Positions 50,175 through 58,547 are shown, numbered from the stretch's first letter. The stretch is DNA of 64,000 bases from Streptomyces canus (GCF_030815415.1 NZ_JAUSWW010000001.1:4092001-4156000), one strand, 5' to 3'. Notes: generated by a model from the letters alone, not told the origin. Numbers and translations: made by a program.

Positions 50175-51253
50175 CAGACCGCCTCCTTGGCGGTCCCGGC
50201 CACCACCCCGAGCAGTGCGTCCGAGTCCACCACCCCGACACACCGGCCCTCGTCGACGACGCGGGCCGGAACCCCTGCCCGTGCGACCGCCTCGATGGCC
50301 TCCGAGACCGTGGCGTCCGGCGCGACGGCCGGGCCGTTGCCCTGCTCCGCGGCCGACGCGGTCCGCATCGCCGTACGGACCGTCATCACCTGCTCGCGCG
50401 GCACGTCACGGACGAACTCGCGGACGTAGTCGTCGGCCGGTGACCCCACGATCTCCTCCGGGGTGCCGAGCTGGACGACGCGGCCGTCGCGCATCAACGC
50501 GATGCGGTCGCCCAGCTTCAGCGCCTCGTTCAGGTCGTGCGTGATGAAGACCATCGTGCGGCCCTCCTCGCGGTGGAGGCGGACGACCTCCTCCTGCATG
50601 TCCCGGCGGATCAGGGGGTCGAGGGCGCTGAACGGCTCGTCGAACAGCAGGACCTGGGGGTCGGCGGCGAGCGCGCGGGCCAGCCCGACGCGCTGCTGCT
50701 GGCCGCCCGAGAGCTGGCTCGGCCGGCGCTGTTCCATTCCCTCCAGACCGACCTTGGCCACGACGTCCGCCGCCCGCGCCCGGCGCTCCGCCTTGCCGAC
50801 GCCCTGGATCTCCAGGCCGTACGCCACGTTGTCGAGGACCGTGCGGTGCGGGAGCAGGCCGAAGTGCTGGAAGACCATCGCGGCGCGGTGGCGGCGCAGT
50901 TCGCGCAGGCGGGACTTGTCCATGGCGCGGACGTCCTCGCCGTCGATGGCGATGGTGCCGGCCGTCGGTTCGATGAGGCGGGTCAGACAGCGGACCAGCG
51001 TGGACTTGCCGGAACCCGACAGCCCCATCACCACGAAGACCTCGCCCTTGCGGACGTCGAAGGAGACGTCCTGGACGGCGGCCGTGCAGCCGGTGCGGGC
51101 GCGGAGCTCGGCGGGGGCCAGCCCCATGAGCTCCGGGTCCTCGGGGATCCGGTCCGCCTTCGGGCCGAAGACCTTCCACAGGCCGTCGACGGAGAACACC
51201 GGGTTCTCGACCGTCGTGCTCGAAGTCTCCGTCGTACTCGTAGCCGTACTCAT
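50174..51253 (-). CDS. Glycine betaine ABC transporter ATP-binding protein (ProV/OpuAA type)
   Basis: This is a 359-residue ATPase. After a Ser/Thr-rich start the betaine-transporter signature DVSFDVRKGEVFVVMGLSGSGKST gives Walker A. VFQHFGLLPHRTVLDNVAYGLEIQG is the ProV-specific Q-loop region, SQLSGGQQQRVGLARALA the ABC signature, and VLLFDEPFSALDPLIR Walker B. FITHDLNEALKLGDRI carries the switch His. A C-terminal segment of about 70 residues (TVSEAIEAVARAGVPARVVDEGRCVGVVDSDALLG) is a single CBS-like regulatory unit, the ionic-strength sensor in OpuA. The start at 51253 overlaps the oxidoreductase stop by one base. A longer open frame upstream is non-coding. Confidence 0.95.
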   Translation of the reverse strand: MSTATSTTETSSTTVENPVFSVDGLWKVFGPKADRIPEDPELMGLAPAELRARTGCTAAVQDVSFDVRKGEVFVVMGLSGSGKSTLVRCLTRLIEPTAGTIAIDGEDVRAMDKSRLRELRRHRAAMVFQHFGLLPHRTVLDNVAYGLEIQGVGKAERRARAADVVAKVGLEGMEQRRPSQLSGGQQQRVGLARALAADPQVLLFDEPFSALDPLIRRDMQEEVVRLHREEGRTMVFITHDLNEALKLGDRIALMRDGRVVQLGTPEEIVGSPADDYVREFVRDVPREQVMTVRTAMRTASAAEQGNGPAVAPDATVSEAIEAVARAGVPARVVDEGRCVGVVDSDALLGVVAGTAKEAV

Positions 51254-52776
51254 CACGCACCGCCTCCGATCAGGTCCACGGCCCTCTCGCCGACCATCAG
51301 CACTCCGATCATCGGGTTCACTGCGGTCATCGTCGGGAAGACCGAGGCATCCGCGATGCGGATGCCGTCCAGGCCGCGGATCCGCAACTCCGGGTCCACT
51401 ACGGCCAGTTCGTCGTCGGCGGCGCCCATACGGCACGTTCCCGCCGGGTGGTACACGGTGTGGGCGACCTTGCGGGCGTACTCGCTGAGCTCCTCGTCGC
51501 CGACGACGTCCGGCCCGGGGCACACCTCGCGCTTGAGCCAGCCCGCCAGCGGTTCGGTCTTCGCTATCTCACGGGCGATGCGGATGCCGTCGACCAGCGT
51601 GCGGCCGTCGTAGTCGTCCTCGTCGGTGAAGTACCGGAAGTCGAGGGCGGGCTTCTCGGACGGGTCGGCGCTGGTCAGGTACAGGCGTCCGCGGCTCTTG
51701 GGCTTGGGGATGTTCGGGGTCATCGAGACGCCGTACGCGGGCCGTTCGTAGCCCAGCCGTTCCGGGTTGTCCGTGAAGGGCACCTGGTAGAAGTGGAACA
51801 TCAGGTCCGGGCCCGCGTGGTCGGGGTCGCGGCGGACGAACAGGCCCGCGTCGGAGTCCATCGCGGAGTTCTCCGGGATGGGCCCGTGGGTCTCCCAGAC
51901 GATCACCGACTCGGGGTGGTCGAGGAGGTTCTCGCCGACGCCGGGCAGGTCCTGGACGACGGGGATGCCGAGCGCTTCGAGGTCCTCGCGGGGGCCGATG
52001 CCGGAGTGCAGCAGCAGGCGCGGCGAGTCGACGGCGCCCGCGCACAGCACGACCTCGCGACGGGCCCGGACGACGAACTCCTCGCCGTCCGCGGCCCGCA
52101 CGTGGACACCCTGTGCGCGTGTGCCGTCCAGGTCGAGCTTGTACGCCCAGGTCTCCAGCAGGATCGTCAGGTTGGGGCGCTCGTCCATCACCGGGTGCAG
52201 ATACGCCACGGACGCCGAGGACCGCTTGTTGTTCTCGGGGTGGTAGGCGAGGTCGAAGAAGCCGACGCCGTCGTCGAAGGGCTTGCGGTTGAAGCCCTCG
52301 ACGCGCGGGACACCCGTCGCCGCCTGGGCCGCGTCGACGAAGTCGCGGGCGATGGCGTTCCGGTCCTTCTCGTCGACCGGGACGATGTTGTTGAGGAGGC
52401 GCGCGTAGTACGCCTCCATGGGGACCGCGCCCCAGCCCTTGGCGCCGTTCGCCTCCCACTCGTCGAAGTCGGACGGCAGCGGCTTGAAGGCGATCAGCGT
52501 GTTGTGGGAGGAGCAGCCGCCGAGGACGCGGGCCCGGCTGTGCCGGATGTGGGAATTGCCGCGTGGCTGTTCCACTGTCGGGTAGTCGTAGTCCAGGTCG
52601 CCGCCGAGCAGGCCCATCCAGCGGCGCAGGGTGAGGACGTCGTCGCGGCCCACGTCGCTGGGGCCGCCCTCGATGACGGCGACGGTGACGTCGGGGTTCT
52701 CGGTGAGGCGGGAGGCTATGACGGAGCCGGCGGTGCCACCGCCGACGATCACATAGTCGTATTCATGTTGGTGCAT
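51253..52776 (-). CDS. betA: GMC family choline dehydrogenase
   Basis: This 507-residue FAD enzyme probably oxidises choline to betaine aldehyde, judged from its place between an aldehyde dehydrogenase and a betaine transporter. The Rossmann start is YDYVIVGGGTAGSVIASRL. The GMC signature 1 region is RARVLGGCSSHNTLIAFKP, signature 2 is VVLCAGAVDSPRLLLHSGIG, and the C-terminal catalytic part has HTVYHPAGTCRMG (His) and NPMIGVLMVGERAVDLI. It is shorter than E. coli BetA (about 550 aa) but normal for actinobacteria. The ATG at 52776 is preceded by GGAG at slightly long spacing. A general alcohol oxidase is the main alternative. Confidence 0.85.
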   Translation of the reverse strand: MHQHEYDYVIVGGGTAGSVIASRLTENPDVTVAVIEGGPSDVGRDDVLTLRRWMGLLGGDLDYDYPTVEQPRGNSHIRHSRARVLGGCSSHNTLIAFKPLPSDFDEWEANGAKGWGAVPMEAYYARLLNNIVPVDEKDRNAIARDFVDAAQAATGVPRVEGFNRKPFDDGVGFFDLAYHPENNKRSSASVAYLHPVMDERPNLTILLETWAYKLDLDGTRAQGVHVRAADGEEFVVRARREVVLCAGAVDSPRLLLHSGIGPREDLEALGIPVVQDLPGVGENLLDHPESVIVWETHGPIPENSAMDSDAGLFVRRDPDHAGPDLMFHFYQVPFTDNPERLGYERPAYGVSMTPNIPKPKSRGRLYLTSADPSEKPALDFRYFTDEDDYDGRTLVDGIRIAREIAKTEPLAGWLKREVCPGPDVVGDEELSEYARKVAHTVYHPAGTCRMGAADDELAVVDPELRIRGLDGIRIADASVFPTMTAVNPMIGVLMVGERAVDLIGGGA

Positions 52777-52813
52777 GGGGGGGTACTCCAAGGACGTGCG
52801 GTGAGCGGTTGCT

Positions 52814-54322
52814 TCAGCCGGCGAACCAGCGGACGGGCCGCGGCGCGAGGTTCTGGTAGATGTGCTTGGTCTCGCGGTACTCGGCGAGTCCGGCCGGGCC
52901 CAGCTCGCGGCCGGTGCCGCTCTTGCCGAAGCCGCCCCACTCCGCCTGGGGAAGGTAGGGGTGGAAGTCGTTGATCCAGACGGTGCCGTGGCGCAGACGG
53001 CCCGCGACCCTGCGGGCGCGTCCGGCGTCGCTGGTCCAGACGGCGCCCGCGAGGCCGTACTCGGTGTCGTTGGCGAGCGCGACCGCCTCGTCCTCGGTGC
53101 GGAAGGTCTCGACGGTGAGGACCGGACCGAAGACCTCTTCGCGGACGACCGTCATCTCGCGGTGGCAGGCGTCCAGGACCGTCGGCTCGTAGAAGTAGCC
53201 GTCGCCCAGACCCTCCGGCCGCTTTCCGCCGGTCCGCAGGACGGCGCCCTCCGCCAGCGCCGAGGCCACATACCCGTCGACCTTGGCGCGCTGCTGCTCG
53301 GAGACGAGCGGCCCGCACTCGACACCGTCGTCCGTGCCGCGCCCGAGCCGGATCCGCCCGGCCCGCTGGGCGAGTTCGGCGACGAAGCGCTCGCGGACGG
53401 ACTCCTCGATGATGAGCCGTCCGCCCGCCGAGCAGACCTGGCCGCTGTGGATGAACGCGGCGTTCAGGGCCTGGTCGACGGCGGTGTCGAAGCCCTCCTC
53501 CGTGGCGCAGGCGTCGGCGAAGACCACGTTGGGGTTCTTGCCGCCGAGTTCGAGGGCGACCTTCTTGACCGAAGGGGCCGCGGCCTGTGCCACCTTGGTG
53601 CCGCTGGCCAGGCCACCGGTGAAGGAGACGAGGTCGACGTCGGGGTGCTCGGCGAGCCGGGCGCCGACCGAGTGGCCGGGCCCGGTGACGATGTTGGCGA
53701 CGCCGGCCGGGAGACCCGCCTCGACGAGCAGCTCGATCAGCGCGATCGTCGTCAGCGGTGTGATCTCGCTCGGCTTGACGACGAAGGTGTTGCCGGCCGC
53801 GAGCGCGGGGGCGATCTTCCAACTGGCCTGGAGCAGGGGGTAGTTCCAGGGTGTGATCAGCGCGCAGACGCCGACCGGCTCGTGCACCACGACACTGTGG
53901 ATGTCGGGCGAGCCCGCGTCGACGACCCGGCCGGAGGACTCGGCGGCGACGAGGCCGGCGAAGTAGCGGAAGGCGTCGGCGACACAGTCGATGTCGACGC
54001 GGCCCTCTTCGAGCGTCTTGCCCGCGTCCCGGCTCTCCAGCAGACCCAGCCGCTCGCGATCGCGAACCAGCAGATCGGCGACGCGGTACAGCAGCGCGGC
54101 GCGCTCGGAGACGGGGGTGCGCGGCCAGTCACCGTGGTCGAAGGCCTGCCGTGCGGCGGCGACGGCCACGTCGGTGTCCTTCTCGTCACCCTCGGCGACG
54201 ACGGTGAACGGCTGCGCGTCCGCGGGGTCGAGGATGTCGCGGGTCGCCCCGGAGGCGGCTTCGCGCCACTCGCCGCCCGCGTGGATCGTCTGCCGCGCCT
54301 GTCGCGCGTGCTGTCCGGCCAT
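52814..54322 (-). CDS. betB: Betaine aldehyde dehydrogenase family protein
   Basis: This 502-residue NAD(P)-dependent aldehyde dehydrogenase should convert betaine aldehyde to glycine betaine. The ALDH motifs are complete: TPWNYPLLQASWKIAPALAAGNTFVVKPSE (cofactor), FTGGLASGTKVA, the catalytic Glu in VALELGGKNPNVVF, and the nucleophile Cys in FIHSGQVCSAGGRL near residue 297. EEVFGPVLTV and the C-terminal ENDxxP-like VWINDFHPYLPQAEWGGFGKSGTGRELG are typical for BADH. It is the first gene of the five-gene leftward operon, with betA 37 nt after it. The upstream 187-nt gap carries two inverted repeats that may regulate it. Confidence 0.9.
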   Translation of the reverse strand: MAGQHARQARQTIHAGGEWREAASGATRDILDPADAQPFTVVAEGDEKDTDVAVAAARQAFDHGDWPRTPVSERAALLYRVADLLVRDRERLGLLESRDAGKTLEEGRVDIDCVADAFRYFAGLVAAESSGRVVDAGSPDIHSVVVHEPVGVCALITPWNYPLLQASWKIAPALAAGNTFVVKPSEITPLTTIALIELLVEAGLPAGVANIVTGPGHSVGARLAEHPDVDLVSFTGGLASGTKVAQAAAPSVKKVALELGGKNPNVVFADACATEEGFDTAVDQALNAAFIHSGQVCSAGGRLIIEESVRERFVAELAQRAGRIRLGRGTDDGVECGPLVSEQQRAKVDGYVASALAEGAVLRTGGKRPEGLGDGYFYEPTVLDACHREMTVVREEVFGPVLTVETFRTEDEAVALANDTEYGLAGAVWTSDAGRARRVAGRLRHGTVWINDFHPYLPQAEWGGFGKSGTGRELGPAGLAEYRETKHIYQNLAPRPVRWFAG

Positions 54323-54351
54323 GATCGCTGTCGCTCCGTTCCTGTTCAGTT

Positions 54352-54382
54352 CCCCTGAGTCACACAGGTGTCACTCACGGGG
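54352..54382. promoter_or_regulatory. Long inverted repeat upstream of the bet operon
   Basis: CCCCTGAGTCACAC (54352-54365), AG, then GTGTCACTCACGGGG (54368-54382): arms match at 13 of 14 positions apart from one bulged C. It starts 29 nt upstream of betB and is a candidate operator or leader hairpin. Confidence 0.6.
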
Positions 54383-54409
54383 ACCGTCACCGCCTGCCCT
54401 CGCCCTCGC

Positions 54410-54423
54410 ATTGCATGCGCAAT
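54410..54423. promoter_or_regulatory. Palindrome ATTGC-ATGC-GCAAT in the divergent bet region
   Basis: Perfect 5-bp arms lie around a 4-nt centre, about 90 nt from each of the two divergent start codons. It is a possible second operator. Confidence 0.4.
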
Positions 54424-54509
54424 CGATGCCTGAAAGTGCGCCGCATCACTGAACATGCGGACAAATAGGGGTGAATCGTACGCTGAGTAATGGTCCACGG
54501 AGGTGACGC

Positions 54510-55259
54510 ATGGCAGGGAAAGCATTGATCTGCGCGACGGCGGCGCTGCTGCTCTCACCGGTCCTGATCGCCGCGGACGACGGCGACGATCTGACCGCCC
54601 GGCAACTGGCCGACCAGGCGAAGGACAATCTTCTCGACGCCGAGTCCGTCCGTCTGAAGCTGACGGACCGCGGCTCGAGCGCGACGACCAGCAGGACACA
54701 GCCGACGTCGATGGAGCTCACCCTCGACCAGGACGGCAACTGCGTGGGATCGATGCGGATGGGCTCGGGCGGCGGCAGCGTCGAGATCGTCAAACAGGGC
54801 GACGAGGTGTGGATGAAACCGGACCGGACCTTCTGGAAGGCCCAGGTGCCCGGCAGCCAGGGCGAGGCGGTGGCCGAGCTCTTCGAGAACCGCTACATCC
54901 ACGGCTCCACGAACGACGCCATGCTCAAGGGCCTGGCCGACACCTGCGACCTGACCTCCTTCCAGCAGGACGTCGAGGGCGACGACGGTTCCGAGGAGAC
55001 GCCGTTGAAGAAGGGCAAGGAGACCACCGTCGACGGCACGAAGGTGATCCCGCTGACGGGCACGGAGGACGGCAAGAAGGCGATCCTCTACGTCACCTCG
55101 GACTCCCCGCACCAGCTGGTCAGGGCGGTCCAGCGCGGCGACGGCACCAACACGACACTGACGTTCACGGACTACGACAAGCCGGTGCCGACCGCGACGC
55201 CCTCGGCGGACGAGTCGGTCGACGTGGGCAAGTTGCAGGAGGAGCTTCAGAAGACCTGA
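54510..55259 (+). CDS. Secreted LppX/LolA-like protein without lipobox
   Basis: This 249-residue exported protein has the pattern of Streptomyces LppX_LprAFG-like lipoproteins. A signal peptide is followed by LTARQLADQAKDNLLDAESVRLKLTDRG, then a curved beta-sheet with SMELTLDQDGNCVGSMRMG, VEIVKQGDEVWMKPDRTFWKAQ, and YVTSDSPHQLVRAVQRGDGTNTTLTFTDYDKP near the end. Unlike most relatives, the signal region (LICATAALLLSPVLIAADDG) has no Cys at the cleavage site, so it should be soluble or helix-anchored. GGAGG precedes the ATG. It diverges from the bet operon. A role in lipid handling is only a fold-based guess. Confidence 0.7.
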   Translation: MAGKALICATAALLLSPVLIAADDGDDLTARQLADQAKDNLLDAESVRLKLTDRGSSATTSRTQPTSMELTLDQDGNCVGSMRMGSGGGSVEIVKQGDEVWMKPDRTFWKAQVPGSQGEAVAELFENRYIHGSTNDAMLKGLADTCDLTSFQQDVEGDDGSEETPLKKGKETTVDGTKVIPLTGTEDGKKAILYVTSDSPHQLVRAVQRGDGTNTTLTFTDYDKPVPTATPSADESVDVGKLQEELQKT

Positions 55260-55266
55260 GAACCCA

Positions 55267-55300
55267 TGGACCCGACCGAAACCTTTGACTAAAGTCAAAG
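55267..55300 (+). promoter_or_regulatory. Promoter with overlapping perfect palindrome (likely MarR operator)
   Basis: TGGACC (55267-55272), a 17-nt spacer and TAAAGT (55290-55295) form a promoter whose start would fall at the ATG (55304), so the mRNA is leaderless. The palindrome CTTTGACT-AA-AGTCAAAG (55283-55300) covers the -10 box. Confidence 0.65.
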
Positions 55301-55303
55301 ACT

Positions 55304-56212
55304 ATGAACCCAGGACATCCCCAGCCCGTGTCGACGGACGACGTGGCCGCCCTCCGCCGGTTCAACCGCTACTTCACGCGCCGCATCGGAGCACTCGACG
55401 ACCACTACCTCGGCCAGGACCGCCCGCTCGGCGCGGCACGGCTGCTGTTCGAGATCGGCGAGGGCGCGTCCCTGCGCGAGCTCAGGAGCCGTCTCGGACT
55501 GGACGCCGGGTATCTGAGCCGGATGGCGAAGACCCTGGAGACTCAGGGCATGGTCCGGATCAGCGTGCACCCCGAGGACAACCGGCTGCGCAGGATCGAA
55601 CCGACCCCGGCCGGCCGCACCGAGGTCAAGGAACAGAACCGCCGGGCCGACGCCCTCGCGGCGGGCCTGCTGTCCGGCCTCACCACCGACCAACGCGCCG
55701 ACCTGACCGACGCCCTGGCCACCACCCGCCGCCTGCTGCGCCTCGCCGCCATCACGGTCGACCTCGTCGACGGCCACAGCCCGGACGCCCGCGCCTGCCT
55801 CGACGCCTACGCCGCCGACATCGACGCACGCTTCCCGGAGGGCTTCGACACGTCCGACCTCGTACGACCGGAGGAGGTCTCCGGGGACACCGGGGCGTTC
55901 TTCGTCGCCTACGAGGAGGGCCGGCCGGTCGGCTGCGGGGCGCTGCGCCGCCTGGAGCCCGGCGTCGGGGAGGTCCGCCATGTCTGGGTGCATCCGGAGG
56001 CCCGGCGGCTCGGACTCGCCCGACGTATCCTCGCGGCACTCGAACAGGCCGCGTCGGAACGGGGGTTGACGGTCGTACGCCTCGACACGCATGCCACGCT
56101 CACCGAGGCGCAGGCGATGTACCGGGCGTGCGGATACGCGGAGATCCCGGCGTACGTCGACCACGTCTATGCCAGCCACTGGTTCGAGAAACGCCTGCCC
56201 GCCACCCCCTGA
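55304..56212 (+). CDS. MarR-type regulator fused to a GNAT acetyltransferase
   Basis: This is a 302-residue two-domain protein. Residues 10-140 form a MarR winged helix: FNRYFTRRIGALDDHYLGQDRPLGAARLLFEIGEGASLRELRSRLGLDAGYLSRMAKTLETQGMVRISVHPEDNRLRRIEPT. Residues 150-300 form a GNAT domain with GAFFVAYEEGRPVGCGALRR, VRHVWVHPEARRLGLARRILAALE (motif A, acetyl-CoA loop) and the C-terminal MYRACGYAEIPAY. Such fusions are known in actinobacteria and may regulate and acetylate in one pathway; the substrate is unknown. The palindrome over its promoter suggests autorepression. The stop is only 4 nt from the convergent gene. Confidence 0.88.
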   Translation: MNPGHPQPVSTDDVAALRRFNRYFTRRIGALDDHYLGQDRPLGAARLLFEIGEGASLRELRSRLGLDAGYLSRMAKTLETQGMVRISVHPEDNRLRRIEPTPAGRTEVKEQNRRADALAAGLLSGLTTDQRADLTDALATTRRLLRLAAITVDLVDGHSPDARACLDAYAADIDARFPEGFDTSDLVRPEEVSGDTGAFFVAYEEGRPVGCGALRRLEPGVGEVRHVWVHPEARRLGLARRILAALEQAASERGLTVVRLDTHATLTEAQAMYRACGYAEIPAYVDHVYASHWFEKRLPATP

Positions 56213-56216
56213 CCGC

Positions 56217-57194
56217 TTACAGGCACGTGCCCGTCGTCGGGCAGAACGAGCTCAGGGCCGCCGTCAGCGGTTCGCGGATCTGCGCCACGGACGTGGTCTC
56301 GGGGCCGCTCGCCCGGATCGCGTAGAACTCCCCGTCGGCCGCCTCGAAGCGGTGGTCGACGACCTGGCGCGCGCCCTTGTCCTCGTCGTCGTAGCGGTAG
56401 GTCAGCTCGGACCAGGTCTCGCCCTCGTCGCGTTCGAGGGCCTGGTAGCCGGGCTGGCGGGCGAAGCCGTAGCCGGGGTCGTTCTCGGCCAGGCGCAGGG
56501 AGTCGGCGGGGCTGTCCTCCGAGAGCCGGAAGATCTGGAGCTGACGGCCGTCGGCGGGGGCGTCGTAGTAGACCACCGTGGCCTTCTCGCCCTCCTTCTG
56601 TCTGCGGATCCAGTCCTGCGGGACGAAGAGCGTGTAGCCGACGGGGTCCTCGACGTTGCGGTAGCCGGGAGCGGGCGTCGGCGGCGGGGAGTCCAGGGGC
56701 GAGACCGGAGGCGTGGACTGCGGGGCGATGGTCTGCGCGGGTGTGGCCACAGCGGGCGAGGTCACAGGGAGCGAGGTCGTGACGGCGATGCTCGTGCCCG
56801 GGGTGGCTCCGGGGCTCGTCGAGCCGTCACGGGTCAGGAACCAGGCGCCCGCTCCGATGCCCGCGCCCAGCACGGCCATCGCGGTGAGGATCACCAGCAG
56901 TCGGCGGGGGCCGGGCGAAAGAGGAGGAGGCGGCGGCGGAGGCACATACGCCGGGGGCGGCGGCGGGTACGGCGTTCCGCCGGTCTGCGGCGGGGGCGGG
57001 GTCCACGGCGGCGGGGTCATCGACGACCGTGTCTCCGCCGAGGCCCAGGGCGGTGGTGTGTGTGACGTCTGCGTCTCCGCCGACGCCCATGGCGGCGGAG
57101 AGCCCTGCCCCCGCGTGCCCCAGGCCGCCTGGCCGCTGTCCTCGCTCGGCTCGTGCTCGTCGGAGCCTGAGCTGTAGCCGTTCCATCCGCTCAT
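56217..57194 (-). CDS. Pro-rich single-pass membrane protein (325 aa)
   Basis: Residues 1-90 are a disordered cytoplasmic region with repeats of PPPWASAET (two nearly identical copies, also duplicated at the DNA level) and poly-Pro runs. One membrane helix follows (LLVILTAMAVLGAGIGAGAWFL, about 98-119), then a Thr/Pro linker. The extracytoplasmic domain of about 150 residues begins YRNVEDPVGYTLFVPQDWIRRQKEGEKATVVYYD and includes FRLSEDSPADSLRLAENDPGY and a disulfide-like CPTTGTC near the end. Similar extracytoplasmic domains occur on Streptomyces Ser/Thr kinases, but no kinase is present here. A long G-run precedes the ATG. Confidence 0.72.
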   Translation of the reverse strand: MSGWNGYSSGSDEHEPSEDSGQAAWGTRGQGSPPPWASAETQTSHTPPPWASAETRSSMTPPPWTPPPPQTGGTPYPPPPPAYVPPPPPPPLSPGPRRLLVILTAMAVLGAGIGAGAWFLTRDGSTSPGATPGTSIAVTTSLPVTSPAVATPAQTIAPQSTPPVSPLDSPPPTPAPGYRNVEDPVGYTLFVPQDWIRRQKEGEKATVVYYDAPADGRQLQIFRLSEDSPADSLRLAENDPGYGFARQPGYQALERDEGETWSELTYRYDDEDKGARQVVDHRFEAADGEFYAIRASGPETTSVAQIREPLTAALSSFCPTTGTCL

Positions 57195-57252
57195 CGCGAA
57201 CCCCCCGAATCACCTTGGCGGGTAACGTTCTTGACGGTAGCGGTGAAAACGG

Positions 57253-57294
57253 GCGCGGGCCCCGCTCCGTGAGAAACCGGAACAGGGCCCGTGC
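57253..57294 (-). terminator. Terminator of mdh
   Basis: GCGCGGGCCC (57253-57262) pairs with GGGCCCGTGC (57285-57294), 9 of 10 positions, 44 nt beyond the mdh stop. Confidence 0.55.
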
Positions 57295-57337
57295 AGGCTC
57301 GTGACAGAAGCCGGGTGGCCTCGGCGGGACGTTCGGC

Positions 57338-58327
57338 TCAGATGAGGCCGAGGGCGCGGACCGCCTCGCGCTCCTCCGCGAGCTCGGCGACGGAGGCGTC
57401 GATCCGGGCGCGGGAGAACTCGTTGATGTCCAGGCCCTGGACGATCTCGTACTTGCCGTCCTTGGTGGTGACCGGGAAGGAGGAGATCAGGCCCTGCGGG
57501 ACGCCGTAGGAGCCGTCCGACGGGATGCCCATGGAGGTCCAGTCGCCGTCCGCGGTGCCGTTGACCCAGGTGTGGACGTGGTCGATGGCGGCGTTGGCGG
57601 CCGACGCGGCGGAGGACGCGCCACGGGCCTCGATGATCGCGGCGCCGCGCTTGGCGACGGTCGGGATGAAGGCGTCGGCCAGCCACTGCTCGTCGTTGAC
57701 GACCTCGGCGGCGTTCTTGCCGGCGATCTCCGCGTGGAAGATGTCGGGGTACTGGGTGGCGGAGTGGTTGCCCCAGATGGTCAGGCGCTTGATGTCGGCG
57801 ACCGTGGTGCCCGTCTTCTTCGCGAGCTGGGTCAGCGCGCGGTTGTGGTCGAGGCGGGTCATCGCGGTGAAGCGCTCGGCCGGCACGTCCGGGGCGGCGG
57901 CCTGGGCGATCAGGGCGTTGGTGTTGGCCGGGTTGCCGACGACGAGGACCTTGATGTCGTCCGCGGCGTTGTCGTTGATGGCCTTGCCCTGCGGCTTGAA
58001 GATGCCGCCGTTGGCCTCGAGGAGGTCACCGCGCTCCATGCCCTTGGTGCGCGGGCGGGCGCCTACCAGGAGGGCTACGTTGGCGCCGTCGAACGCGACG
58101 TTGGGGTCGTCCGAGATGTCGATGCCCTGGAGCAGCGGGAACGCGCAGTCGTCCAGCTCCATGGCGGTGCCCTCGGCGGCCTTGAGCGCCGGGGTGATCT
58201 CCAGGAGGCGCAGCTTGACCGGCACGTCCGCGCCGAGCAGCTGGCCGGAGGCGATGCGGAAGAGCAGGGCGTAACCGATCTGGCCGGCCGCGCCGGTGAC
58301 GGTGACGTTCACGGGAGTGCGGGTCAT
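57338..58327 (-). CDS. mdh: Malate dehydrogenase
   Basis: This 329-residue NAD-dependent enzyme oxidises malate to oxaloacetate. The cofactor motif TVTGAAGQIGYALLFRIASG begins at about residue 8. The second block VLVVGNPANTNALI and the substrate Arg/Asp-His set (LVGARPRTKGMERGDLL, TRLDHNRAL, WGNHSATQYPD) are intact. This is the MDH type 2 group, 325-330 aa, like other actinobacterial enzymes. GGAG precedes the ATG at 58327, and the open frame further upstream is non-conserved. The promoter region has a perfect 9-bp inverted repeat. A hairpin follows the gene. Confidence 0.97.
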   Translation of the reverse strand: MTRTPVNVTVTGAAGQIGYALLFRIASGQLLGADVPVKLRLLEITPALKAAEGTAMELDDCAFPLLQGIDISDDPNVAFDGANVALLVGARPRTKGMERGDLLEANGGIFKPQGKAINDNAADDIKVLVVGNPANTNALIAQAAAPDVPAERFTAMTRLDHNRALTQLAKKTGTTVADIKRLTIWGNHSATQYPDIFHAEIAGKNAAEVVNDEQWLADAFIPTVAKRGAAIIEARGASSAASAANAAIDHVHTWVNGTADGDWTSMGIPSDGSYGVPQGLISSFPVTTKDGKYEIVQGLDINEFSRARIDASVAELAEEREAVRALGLI

Positions 58328-58397
58328 GGCGTTCTCCGTATGACAGCTGGCGGTGGGGCGGCACTGCCCCGGGCCCGGGTGGGACGTACAAATGATC

Positions 58398-58419
58398 GAT
58401 CTCTTGGTATCAAGAGATC
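58398..58419. promoter_or_regulatory. Perfect inverted repeat GATCTCTTG-GTAT-CAAGAGATC upstream of mdh
   Basis: Nine-bp arms lie around a 4-nt centre, 71 nt before the mdh start. On the minus strand it contains TTGATA as a possible -35. It is a probable operator. The rest of the 336-nt gap 58328-58663 holds only the terminator at 58506-58547. Confidence 0.65.
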
Positions 58420-58505
58420 CACCGGTCAGGCTATCGCGCATCCGGGATCCCGGACCGCCGGGTCCCTGTGGCCCACCCCACAGAACGGCCCCGGAGACAA
58501 GAAGA

Positions 58506-58547
58506 GGCGGCCGCCCGTCCGGGAGAGGGGGGACGAAGGCGGCCGCC
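58506..58547 (-). terminator. Terminator of the HTH/DUF2690 gene
   Basis: GGCGGCCGCC (58506-58515) pairs with an identical self-complementary GGCGGCCGCC (58538-58547). An inner CGTCC/GGACG helix extends the stem. Confidence 0.6.
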
